This document shows, piece after piece, positions 15,653 to 23,754 of a stretch of DNA of 64,000 bases (positions are counted from its first letter, which is position 1; each line of letters opens with the position of its first letter). The position numbers and the translations under genes are program-made. Source of the DNA: Sulfurimonas sp. RIFOXYD12_FULL_33_39 (GTDB taxonomy: Bacteria > Campylobacterota > Campylobacteria > Campylobacterales > Sulfurimonadaceae); assembly GCA_001829785.1 (NCBI GenBank), contig MICF01000005.1:310001-374000 (forward strand), read 5' to 3'. The notes below the pieces were generated by a model. The model made no database searches, was not told the origin of the DNA, and saw only the letters and a list, made by a program, of their open reading frames with translations.

Positions 15653-15674
15653 GTGCGGGCCCTCGGGCCTGCAC
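15653..15674 (+). other. GC-rich hairpin between nor genes and nirS
   Basis: GTGCGGGCCC, loop TC, GGGCCTGCAC: a ten-base stem with one G-T wobble and a very small loop that would open by one or more pairs. It is strikingly GC-rich for this DNA and is not followed by a T run, so it is not a standard terminator. It may be a processing or stabilising element that sets nirS against norB mRNA levels, or a leaky stop. Confidence 0.55.
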
Positions 15675-15701
15675 ATTATCTGTTTTAGAAGGAGAAATAA
15701 A

Positions 15702-17342
15702 ATGAGATTAAATAAATTAGTTATGTCTGTTGCTGCTATGGCAGTTGTTACTTCGGGTTTAGTTGCTGATACATCGAAAATGGATGTTGAAAAAGTTTTT
15801 GAAAAAGAGTGTCAAGGTTGTCACGGTCCTAACCACGAAGGTGGTGTTGGTTCGGATTTACGTCCGGCTGTTACGGCTAAGAAAAATGCATACGAGCTTG
15901 CTGCTGTTATTTTAAACGGTAAAGCAGGTACGGCTATGCCTCAGTTTAAAGAAAAATTTACTAAATCAGACGCCGATGCGATGGTTGATTATCTTCAACA
16001 CTTTAAAGGCAAAAAGATCAATCAACTTACAATTGAAACTGTAAAAGCTGGTTGGAAAACTCTTAATGACAGAATGGCATTTTTCAAAAAATATCCACAA
16101 GCTGTAGATGTTAAGAAAAATACTGATATCTGTTTCGTAACTGAGCGTGATGCTGAGCGTGTTGCATTCGTTGATGGAACAAGCGGTAAAGTTTTATCAA
16201 AACACCCAGCAGGTTTTGCTGTTCACGTAACTGTAACTAACAAACGTCAACCTCGTTATGCTTACTCAATCTCTCGTTCAGGTTTAGTAACAATGTTCGA
16301 CTTAAATACACCGGGTCAACAAAAAATTGCTGAGTGTCAAGTTGGTTCTGAATCTCGTGGTCTTGCAGTTTCACCGGATGGTAAATACCTAATGGCTGGT
16401 AACTATGTACCGGGCGGAGCAATCTTAATGGACGCAATGACTCTTGAGCCGTTAAAAGTTTACCCGACTTCAAGCGTAATCAAGCCAAACGGTGACATCG
16501 ATTCATCTCGTGTTGCAGGTATTTTTGACACTCCATACGGTCCTTATATCGCATTTGCACTTAAAGACGGTGGTCACGTTTATATCGTAGATTATTCTAA
16601 ACCAAATTACCCAATCGTTGGAGATATTCCAAATATTGGAGATATTCTTCATGATGGTTTCTTAAATGAAGGTAAAGAGATTGGTAGATACTTATTTATC
16701 GCTTCTCAAGGAAGTGACGTTGTTGGTGTAGTTGACTTTAAAACTAAATCTTTAGTTACTAAAATCTATACAGGTCCATCAGCTAAGCCACACCCAGGTC
16801 AAGGTTCTTCTTGGTACAATGAGCAACTAGGTCAACAACTTGGTGCAACGGTTAATATGAACCTAGGTCAAGTAACTATTTGGGATGATCACTTCGATGT
16901 TATTCGTCAAATTCCAATCGGTGGCGGTGGTCTATTTATCGGTACATCTGAGCACACTCCATTCTTATGGGCTGACAACGTACTTGGCGGTGAAGAGAAC
17001 TGGAATAAAGTTCACTTAATCAACAAACAAACTCTTGAACTAGACAGAATTATCACTGTTGGTACAACTGAAGGTACTGTTACTGATCCAGTAACTCATA
17101 AAGTTATGTACAAATGGGATGTTCCAACTGTAAAAGATGCTAAAGGTAATGCACTTACTCCAAGAATCTTACATGCTGAGCCGGCTAATCACGGTCACTG
17201 GACTATGATTTCTGAGTGGAACTGCGGTCGTATCGGTATTTATGAAGCTAAAACAGGTAAATTTGTTAAATATATCACTGGTTTAACAACTCCTACATTT
17301 ACTTACTCTATCGAGCATAGACAAACTATTCCAGGTGCATAA
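15702..17342 (+). CDS. nirS: Cytochrome cd1 nitrite reductase NirS
   Basis: 546 residues. A signal peptide (about 1-22) is followed by a cytochrome c domain with CQGCH (37-41) in the CQGCHGPNHEGGVG context, then a C-terminal eight-bladed propeller (about 120-546) that binds heme d1. Conserved stretches seen include GTSGKVLSKHPAGFAVH, HPGQGSSW and ILHAEPANHGHW. The periplasmic enzyme reduces nitrite to NO, which NorCB removes. A GAAGGAG ribosome binding site precedes ATG 15702. Codon use is noticeably GGT/GCT/GTT-rich, consistent with high expression. Confidence 0.97.
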   Translation: MRLNKLVMSVAAMAVVTSGLVADTSKMDVEKVFEKECQGCHGPNHEGGVGSDLRPAVTAKKNAYELAAVILNGKAGTAMPQFKEKFTKSDADAMVDYLQHFKGKKINQLTIETVKAGWKTLNDRMAFFKKYPQAVDVKKNTDICFVTERDAERVAFVDGTSGKVLSKHPAGFAVHVTVTNKRQPRYAYSISRSGLVTMFDLNTPGQQKIAECQVGSESRGLAVSPDGKYLMAGNYVPGGAILMDAMTLEPLKVYPTSSVIKPNGDIDSSRVAGIFDTPYGPYIAFALKDGGHVYIVDYSKPNYPIVGDIPNIGDILHDGFLNEGKEIGRYLFIASQGSDVVGVVDFKTKSLVTKIYTGPSAKPHPGQGSSWYNEQLGQQLGATVNMNLGQVTIWDDHFDVIRQIPIGGGGLFIGTSEHTPFLWADNVLGGEENWNKVHLINKQTLELDRIITVGTTEGTVTDPVTHKVMYKWDVPTVKDAKGNALTPRILHAEPANHGHWTMISEWNCGRIGIYEAKTGKFVKYITGLTTPTFTYSIEHRQTIPGA

Positions 17343-17349
17343 TTTGCAC

Positions 17350-17379
17350 TTTCTCTCCCTTGTGGAGAGAAGCTTTTTT
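17350..17379 (+). terminator. Intrinsic terminator after nirS
   Basis: Stem TTCTCTCC / GGAGAGAA (17351-17358 and 17364-17371, extended by one C-G pair), loop CTTGT, then C and six T. It closes the nor-nirS transcript, so nirC and following genes need their own promoter in 17380-17528 (a weak TTCAAG-N17-TATGTA is the best I see there). Confidence 0.85.
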
Positions 17380-17528
17380 AAAATCACTTCAAGTACAATT
17401 ATATGTATCTAATTTTTTCTTAAATTTATATCTATGCTATATATATTAAATTAAAATATTTGTGACATTTATAAGCCAAAATTCAAGCTTGTTTTAGTTA
17501 GAATTATGTATTAAACAAAAGAAAAACT

Positions 17529-17834
17529 ATGAAAACAAAATTATTAATAACCTTATTTTTAGCCTCTTTTTTGTCTGCTAATGAGTTAGACGGTAAAAAG
17601 GTATTTGAAACATATTGTTGGGGCTGTCATCACCAAACTGCGGTAGCATTTGGTCCCCCTTTTAGCGAAATAGCAAAAAAACGCTCTTATGAAGAGATTC
17701 AAGCCTATATAATTGACCCTAAAGCGATGTACAAATCTTTTGGCTACAAAAGAACAGCGATGACAGAGTTAAAATTAAATGAAGATGAGAGAGAAGCTGT
17801 TGCAAAATACATACTCTCATATAAAGGCAAGTAA
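17529..17834 (+). CDS. nirC: Small periplasmic cytochrome c, NirC-like
   Basis: 101 residues: signal peptide (about 1-17), one heme motif CWGCH (30-34), and a C-terminal class I cytochrome pattern with a probable axial Met (YKRTAMTELKL). Its place at the head of nirJFE supports NirC, which donates electrons to NirS or takes part in heme d1 maturation. It could equally be a general NirM-like donor. The stop shares a base with the nirJ start (TAATG). Confidence 0.75.
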   Translation: MKTKLLITLFLASFLSANELDGKKVFETYCWGCHHQTAVAFGPPFSEIAKKRSYEEIQAYIIDPKAMYKSFGYKRTAMTELKLNEDEREAVAKYILSYKGK

Positions 17835-18955
17835 TGTTTAGACTATCAAATCTTATCTCTTCAGTTGTAGAGGGAAAACCTGAGAGAGTTCTTGATGGCT
17901 CAATTGCTATTTGGAACTTTACAAACCGCTGTAATCTTTCATGCCTTCACTGCTACTCAAAATCAACTCTTGATGAAGTTGATGTGCTTAGTACTGGGCA
18001 GATTAAAAAAACAATTTTAGAGATGAAAGCAAACGGTGTCAAGTTTATTATCTTCTCAGGCGGTGAGCCATTAACAAGAAAAGACCTTTTTGAAATTGCG
18101 GATTTTTGTAAAACTAACGGCGTTATAACCTATCTCTCAAGCAATGGCTTATACTTTACTAAAAGCAATATTGGGCGCATAGTAGATACCTTTAACTATG
18201 TAGGTGTAAGCATTGACGGTGATGAGCCTACACATGACTATTTCCGCGGATTAAAAGGTGCCTTCAAAGAGACACTAAAAGCTGTACAGTTAGCAAATTC
18301 TACAGGGGCGAAAGTAGGTATTCGTTTTACGATTACAAAAGATACCATAAACTCCCTAGAGTATATTTTTGATTTAGCAGAGAAAGAGAATATTCCAAAA
18401 ATCTACATCTCACATCTAGTCTATTCAGGGCGTGGTTTAGATAACCTTAAAATGGATTTGACAAAAGAACAGAGAAGAAAATCTGTTGAATTTATACTTG
18501 ACAAAGCATTTGAGTACTACAAAACTGGTAGAGATATTGAGATAGTAACCGGAAATATGGAACAAGATGCAATTTTATTTTTAGATAGATTTGCACTAGA
18601 GTATCCTGCGCTTAAAGATATTATGCGTAAACGCCTTGTAAGTTGGGGCGGAAACAGTGCCGGACGTAAACTTCTAAACATAAATAGTGAAGGTTTTGTA
18701 CGCCCTGATCCGTTCTTTCCTTTAACCGTAGGCAATATTATAGAGGAGAACTTTGGCGATATTTGGCAAAGTGGTGAACTACTAGAGCAACTACGAATTC
18801 ATCCAAGAACTCAAATCAAGGGAATTTGTGCAGATTGCGAACAGATAGATATCTGTAACGGCGGTTCACGTGCCCGTGCATATGCAATTACAGGTGATTT
18901 GTGGAGCGAAGACCCATCATGTTATTTAACACAACAAGAGAGAAGGAAACATTAA
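17834..18955 (+). CDS. nirJ: Heme d1 biosynthesis radical SAM protein NirJ
   Basis: 373 residues. The radical SAM cluster motif is CNLSCLHC (Cys33, 37, 40), followed by FSGGEPL. A C-terminal SPASM-like set of cysteines (GICADCEQIDICNGGSRARA, then a further Cys near the end) fits NirJ and AhbC/D-type enzymes. NirJ removes the propionate side chains of didecarboxysiroheme to form keto groups on the way to heme d1. It is coupled by TAATG junctions to nirC and nirF. Confidence 0.9.
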   Translation: MFRLSNLISSVVEGKPERVLDGSIAIWNFTNRCNLSCLHCYSKSTLDEVDVLSTGQIKKTILEMKANGVKFIIFSGGEPLTRKDLFEIADFCKTNGVITYLSSNGLYFTKSNIGRIVDTFNYVGVSIDGDEPTHDYFRGLKGAFKETLKAVQLANSTGAKVGIRFTITKDTINSLEYIFDLAEKENIPKIYISHLVYSGRGLDNLKMDLTKEQRRKSVEFILDKAFEYYKTGRDIEIVTGNMEQDAILFLDRFALEYPALKDIMRKRLVSWGGNSAGRKLLNINSEGFVRPDPFFPLTVGNIIEENFGDIWQSGELLEQLRIHPRTQIKGICADCEQIDICNGGSRARAYAITGDLWSEDPSCYLTQQERRKH

Positions 18956-20094
18956 TGAAAATAGATAAAATTTTACTAACAGCTTCACTAATAGCGTCAA
19001 TTTTTACAGCTTCACATGCAAAAGGAGTTAATCCTCTGCTTAATATTTTAAATACGGATGAGAAGCTATTTGTTGTTGAGAGAGAGAGTGAATCATTAGC
19101 GATTATAGAACAAGGCATGCCAAAAGGGCGTATTACGGGCATGCATAATATGAACCACGGTGTTGTTAAGTTTTATGAAAAAGATGGATATGTAATTTCC
19201 AGAGACGGCTATATCGTAAAATTTGATCCTGAAGCAGAAAAAATTGTTAAAGAGTTTAAAACAAGTGATAGTGCAATCGGTTTTACAGTTACAAAAAACT
19301 ATATAGCAGTTGCAAACTATGCAAAAAAAAGCGTTGATATACTGGATAGAGATTTAAATCCTATCAAATCTTTTGAGACAGGTTCAAAAAATGTAGGTAT
19401 TAAACAGTACAAAAATTATCTAGTTTTTTCTCAGATGGACAATGATAAGATTACGGTTCTTAAAGACAAAAATGATGGAAAAGGTCTTCCTGATTTTGAA
19501 ATATACAAAGAATTTGAAGATGTCGGAGTAATGCCTTTTGATGCGATGATAAAGGACAACAACTTTATAACGGGATTCTTTAAAAGCGATTTTTTCGGTG
19601 TTGTTGATTTAGATACAATGACCTACTCAAAAATTAAAATTTTACTTGAAGATAGAAAACCGGTTTTAAAAGTTCCTCATTTTGGTTTTTGGAGCATTAG
19701 CGATGGAAACGTATTTATTCCCGCAGTCGGAAATAATAAAGTTTTAGTTTACACTTCTGATTTTAAATTTGTAAAAAATATTGAAACCGAAGGGCTTCCC
19801 GTTTTTACTGCACTCTCTCCGGATAAAAAATATATGGCTGTAACATTTAGCGGCGATAAATTTCCTGTTATCCAGATTATAGATACAAAGACGCTAGAAG
19901 TTATAAAAAGATTTGAGTTTGATGGAAAAGTTCTACATGTAAGATGGTCAGATACAAGAGCAAATCTCTATGTATCCGTAAACGACACAAATAAAATTGC
20001 GGTTATAAATACAAAAGATTGGTATCTCTCTCGTGAAATGTTTAACATAAACAAACCATCAGGTATATTTATTTACGAAGAGGCAAAGAAATAA
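18955..20094 (+). CDS. nirF: Heme d1 biosynthesis protein NirF
   Basis: 379 residues from ATG 18955, which shares a base with the nirJ stop; an upstream in-frame ATG would overlap nirJ and spoil the signal peptide. Signal peptide about 1-21 (ending in SHA). The rest resembles the cytochrome d1 propeller of NirS without a heme c domain (repeats such as SPDKKYMAVTF and DTKTLEVIKRF). NirF acts in the periplasm in a late step of heme d1 synthesis. NirN, a similar propeller with heme c, is not found in the window. Confidence 0.88.
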   Translation: MKIDKILLTASLIASIFTASHAKGVNPLLNILNTDEKLFVVERESESLAIIEQGMPKGRITGMHNMNHGVVKFYEKDGYVISRDGYIVKFDPEAEKIVKEFKTSDSAIGFTVTKNYIAVANYAKKSVDILDRDLNPIKSFETGSKNVGIKQYKNYLVFSQMDNDKITVLKDKNDGKGLPDFEIYKEFEDVGVMPFDAMIKDNNFITGFFKSDFFGVVDLDTMTYSKIKILLEDRKPVLKVPHFGFWSISDGNVFIPAVGNNKVLVYTSDFKFVKNIETEGLPVFTALSPDKKYMAVTFSGDKFPVIQIIDTKTLEVIKRFEFDGKVLHVRWSDTRANLYVSVNDTNKIAVINTKDWYLSREMFNINKPSGIFIYEEAKK

Positions 20095-20834
20095 TGGGTA
20101 AAGTTTATTTAACGGGTGCAGGTCCAGGGGATATAGAGTTATTAACTCTAAAAGCACTTAGAGTAATCAAAGAAGCAGATGTAATCATATATGACCGTCT
20201 TGCAAATCCAGATATTTTAAAAGAGGCAAAAAACGGATGTGAGTTTGTTTATGTCGGCAAAGAAGACGGACGTCATATCGTACCTCAAGATGATATTAAT
20301 GAAGTTATTTATCAAAACGCCTTAAAGTATGAGAATGTTGTTCGTTTAAAAGGCGGCGATCCTTTTGTTTTTGGACGCGGCGGAGAAGAGGCGGTGTATC
20401 TTCAAGAACGCGGTATTAAATTTGACATTATTCCCGGCATTACTTCAGCTATCAGCGCACCGGCATATGCAGGTATTCCAGTAACTCATCGCGGGGTAGC
20501 CGTTAGTTTTAGAGTTGTAACCGGGCATGAATCTCCGCATAAAAAAGAGTCTCAGATTCCATGGGATACTTTTAAAACGGATGATACGATTGTTTTTTTA
20601 ATGGGGCTACATAATCTCCCAAAAATAAGTAAAAAACTTATTGAGATAGGAAAAGCAAAAGATTATCCATGTGCGGTAATATCAAAAGGGACAACAAAAG
20701 AGCAGAGCGTAGTTGTAGGCACGCTCTCTAATATTGTAGAAAAGACAAAAGATGTCCCTACTCCTGCGCTTATAGTTGTCGGACGAGTTGTTGAACTTAG
20801 AGAGCAATTAAAATGGTTTGAGGAAAATGTCTAA
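20094..20834 (+). CDS. nirE: Uroporphyrinogen-III C-methyltransferase NirE/CobA
   Basis: 246 residues, typical single-domain SUMT. Motifs: VYLTGAGPGDIELLTLKAL (N-term), VIIYDRLANPDIL, VRLKGGDPFVFGRGGEE, PGITSAISAPAYAGIPVTHRG and TPALIVVGRVV near the end. It adds two methyl groups from SAM to uroporphyrinogen III to make precorrin-2, the entry to siroheme and heme d1. Located between nirF and the sensor kinase; overlaps the kinase gene by eight bases. Confidence 0.92.
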   Translation: MGKVYLTGAGPGDIELLTLKALRVIKEADVIIYDRLANPDILKEAKNGCEFVYVGKEDGRHIVPQDDINEVIYQNALKYENVVRLKGGDPFVFGRGGEEAVYLQERGIKFDIIPGITSAISAPAYAGIPVTHRGVAVSFRVVTGHESPHKKESQIPWDTFKTDDTIVFLMGLHNLPKISKKLIEIGKAKDYPCAVISKGTTKEQSVVVGTLSNIVEKTKDVPTPALIVVGRVVELREQLKWFEENV

Positions 20835-22356
20835 AAAGTATAATACTTCAGAAGCAGTATTGATTGCACCCAATATTTACTGGGTAGGCATGCACTTAAA
20901 GGATGACCCGTTTCAGTGTCATCCATACCTAATCAAAAATAAAAATGAATCTATTCTTATCGATCCGGGTTCTATGATTGAGTTTGATGAAACTATTAGA
21001 AAAGTAAAAAGTATCATAGACATAAAATCTATAAAGTATATAGTGCTTCATCATCAAGACCCGGATTTAGTAGCAGCAGTACCGGAGATAGAAAAACTAA
21101 TAAACAGAGATGATTTGCTTATAGTAACTCACTCTAGAATGTCTCTACTAATTAAACACTATTTGGTAACATCTGATTACTATGAAATAGATAAGAATGA
21201 AAATACACTCACAACCCAAACAGGATTTACTCTTGATTTTTTAACTACCCCATACTGTCACTCTCCAGGCGCATTTGTAACATATGAGCCAAATTCAAAA
21301 ACTCTTTTTTCAGGAGATATATTTGGAGGCATAGATGAGTCTTGGGAGTTTTATGCAGATGAGACATACTTTGACAAAGCAAAACAATTTCATCAGGAGT
21401 ATATGCCAAGCAAAGATATTTTTAACTATGCACTAGGAAAAATTGAAAAACTAGATATTAATCTTATTGCTCCACAACATGGTTCAATAATAGAAAAAAC
21501 CTATATAAAAAAATTAATAAAAGATATGAAAAATCTCGATTGCGGATTATACATTGACAAAAAGTACAACCGTGAGTTAATAGACACGATAGAAGAGCTG
21601 CGAAAAAAAGAACAAGCTCTAAAAGAGCGTAATTTACTCCTATCCGAACAATCTAAAAGGGCGGAGATAGGGGAGATGATTGGAAATATTGCACACCAGT
21701 GGCGTCAGCCCTTAGCAATTATTAACACCTCACTAGCAATACTAAAAGAGAAAAATAGAGCCGGAATACTAAGCAAAGAAGAAATTGCAGAGAAACTTGA
21801 AAAGATGGAGAAACGTGTTATATACATGTCAGATACCATAGAAGATTTTATGAGCTACTACTCTCCTGATAGAGAGAAGGATTGGTTTAGTATCAATTTA
21901 GCAATAGAGAAAGCTCTTGATATAGTAAACATGTCTAAAAACGATAAAAGGGTCGGACTAACGCTTCTATTAAACAGCGAATATATGGTTTTTGGGTTAA
22001 TGAATGAGTTTATACAAGTCATTGTTTCCATTTTATCAAATATAAATGATTTAATAACAGCTAAAAATTTAACCGATACACATGTTACAATTGCAACATG
22101 TAAAGATGACATGTACACTGTGGTTTCCATCTCTGATAACTGCGGCGGAATTTACGAAGAAAATTTAAATAAAATTTTTGACCCCTATTTTACGACAAAG
22201 CATAAAGCTATGGGAACAGGGCTAGGCTTACATATAGCAAAGATGATAATAGAAGACAACATGAATGGCTACTTAAGTGCAAAAAATATTTATGCCAAAG
22301 ACGATAAAATACTCGGAGCCGAATTTACCATAAAGATGAAAAATGAAAACAGATAA
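20827..22356 (+). CDS. Cytosolic histidine kinase with ODP/flavodiiron-like di-metal sensor domain
   Basis: 509 residues from ATG 20827, which follows AGGAAA; an earlier TTG three codons upstream is less likely. Residues 1-240 are a metallo-beta-lactamase fold of the ODP/flavodiiron type with a full candidate ligand set: HHQDPD (His75/76, Asp78, Asp80), His145 in CHSPG, Asp164 in FSGD and His218 in APQHG. A coiled linker (about 250-282) leads to the H-box NIAHQWRQPL with His290 as phosphoacceptor and an HATPase domain (N405-region N-box, DNCGG at 437-441, GTGLGLH at 463-469). No membrane helix. ODP domains are known to bind O2 at a di-iron site in chemoreceptors, and flavodiiron enzymes also act on NO, so an O2/NO sensor controlling nir/nor is a strong inference. 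Confidence 0.85.
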   Translation: MSKKYNTSEAVLIAPNIYWVGMHLKDDPFQCHPYLIKNKNESILIDPGSMIEFDETIRKVKSIIDIKSIKYIVLHHQDPDLVAAVPEIEKLINRDDLLIVTHSRMSLLIKHYLVTSDYYEIDKNENTLTTQTGFTLDFLTTPYCHSPGAFVTYEPNSKTLFSGDIFGGIDESWEFYADETYFDKAKQFHQEYMPSKDIFNYALGKIEKLDINLIAPQHGSIIEKTYIKKLIKDMKNLDCGLYIDKKYNRELIDTIEELRKKEQALKERNLLLSEQSKRAEIGEMIGNIAHQWRQPLAIINTSLAILKEKNRAGILSKEEIAEKLEKMEKRVIYMSDTIEDFMSYYSPDREKDWFSINLAIEKALDIVNMSKNDKRVGLTLLLNSEYMVFGLMNEFIQVIVSILSNINDLITAKNLTDTHVTIATCKDDMYTVVSISDNCGGIYEENLNKIFDPYFTTKHKAMGTGLGLHIAKMIIEDNMNGYLSAKNIYAKDDKILGAEFTIKMKNENR

Positions 22357-23032
22357 AATAAAAGATATATCAATTTTATTGGCTGAAGATGAGACGGAAC
22401 TACGTGAAATGCTCTACGAGTACTTGCAACTCTTTTTTCACAGAGTATATACTGCGGCATGTGGAGATGAAGCATATGATATTTATAAACAGAAAAAACC
22501 AAACATAATTCTAACTGATATAAATATGCCTAATCTTGACGGATTAGAAATGATTGCTAAAATAAGGGCTCAAGATAAAGATACAAAAATTATAGTTATG
22601 AGCGCTCACTCTGAACAAGAAAAGCTGCTTAAGGCTATTAAACTTCATCTTGAGTCATATTTGATTAAGCCCATAAAAACAGATGCGCTTAAAAATATAC
22701 TTTTTGAAACAGTAGATTTAATTAGAAAGACAACAAATAGAATCTATGTCAGTGACACTATATATTGGGATAACAACACAGATAGATTATGGCAAAACTC
22801 TAAAGAGATTAAACTAAGAAAGATGGAAAATCTGCTACTTAAACTACTGTTTTCACAACCAAGTCACTGTTTTTCAACAAAAGATATTTTTGAATATCTA
22901 CATCAAGACAAAGAAGAAAAAGAGTTCTCTACGCACTCCACGACATCTCTTATGAAAAGAATACGTGCAAAACTCCCTTACGATGTTATTCACAATGTTT
23001 ACGGCTCAGGATATAAAGTAATACCTATTTAG
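22343..23032 (+). CDS. OmpR-type response regulator paired with the ODP kinase
   Basis: 229 residues. Receiver domain (about 8-125) with acidic pocket (Glu15, Asp16), phosphoacceptor Asp59 in LTDINMP, Ser88 and Lys109 (LIKP). The C-terminal domain (about 135-229) is a winged helix of the OmpR/PhoB class ending in NVYGSGYKV. The start overlaps the kinase gene by 14 bases, so they are a cognate pair, last in the nirCJFE transcript. It probably controls denitrification genes, but its binding site is not evident. Confidence 0.9.
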   Translation: MKTDKIKDISILLAEDETELREMLYEYLQLFFHRVYTAACGDEAYDIYKQKKPNIILTDINMPNLDGLEMIAKIRAQDKDTKIIVMSAHSEQEKLLKAIKLHLESYLIKPIKTDALKNILFETVDLIRKTTNRIYVSDTIYWDNNTDRLWQNSKEIKLRKMENLLLKLLFSQPSHCFSTKDIFEYLHQDKEEKEFSTHSTTSLMKRIRAKLPYDVIHNVYGSGYKVIPI

Positions 23033-23730
23033 TACTTTTGCAACTCATACTTTTTATAAAGTACTTCAGCCTCTTTATTTCCGCTGTCAATAGCTTTTTT
23101 TGCCCATATCTTTGCTTTGTCAAACTTCTCTAATTGGCAATATATCTCACTAAGAAAGTAGTAAGCACCATTATCGCCATCATCTGCATTTTTTTCAAAC
23201 CATTCAGCTGCCTTCTCAAGGTTTATCAATTGCATATATACGCGACCTATATTCTTCTTTGCTATTTGATGTCCTGCATTAGCCGCACTCTCCAATAACT
23301 CGGCAGATTTTGTTACATTTAAATCTACTCCATCGCCGTTATAGTACATCAGTGCCAAATTATACTTAGCATCAGAATTATTTTGCTCTGATGATTTAGT
23401 AAGTAAATCAAATGCTTTCTTACTATCTTTTTCTACATTTTGTCCACTTAAGTACATCATACCCAAATCGTATTGAGCTGCAGAGTTTAAACCTTCTGCT
23501 GCTTTTTTTAGCCAGTATATTGCTTTTGTAGCATCTGCTTTAGTGCCAAGTCCGTTTGAGTAGAGATAACTAAGTGCACTTTGTGCTTTCGTATCACCAT
23601 TGAGTGCATTTTTTTCATATAGTTTAAAAGCTTTTGTATAATCTCTGTTTTTAAAAGCTTCAAGAGCTTCTTTATTATCCGCTTTTAGTCCGCTAAATAG
23701 TAAAAATCCCATCAGTAAATATCTAAACAT
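23029..23730 (-). CDS. Secreted Sel1-repeat protein
   Basis: 233 residues with a signal peptide (about 1-17) and about five Sel1-like repeats (36-residue units with A.YxLGxMYxxGxGV patterns, e.g. AQYDLGMMYLSGQNVEKDSK). Related in style to Helicobacter Hcp proteins but without their paired cysteines. Sel1 proteins are adaptors for protein interactions; the partner is unknown. Stop interlocked with the response regulator stop (TTAG). Confidence 0.82.
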   Translation of the reverse strand: MFRYLLMGFLLFSGLKADNKEALEAFKNRDYTKAFKLYEKNALNGDTKAQSALSYLYSNGLGTKADATKAIYWLKKAAEGLNSAAQYDLGMMYLSGQNVEKDSKKAFDLLTKSSEQNNSDAKYNLALMYYNGDGVDLNVTKSAELLESAANAGHQIAKKNIGRVYMQLINLEKAAEWFEKNADDGDNGAYYFLSEIYCQLEKFDKAKIWAKKAIDSGNKEAEVLYKKYELQKY

Positions 23731-23754
23731 ATCTTTTTCCTTTTATTTTTATAA

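Noticed and set aside
17380..17528. FNR-type box before nirC
   Set aside because: No TTGAT-N4-ATCAA match within two mismatches was found; the TTTGTGACA stretch has no symmetric partner.
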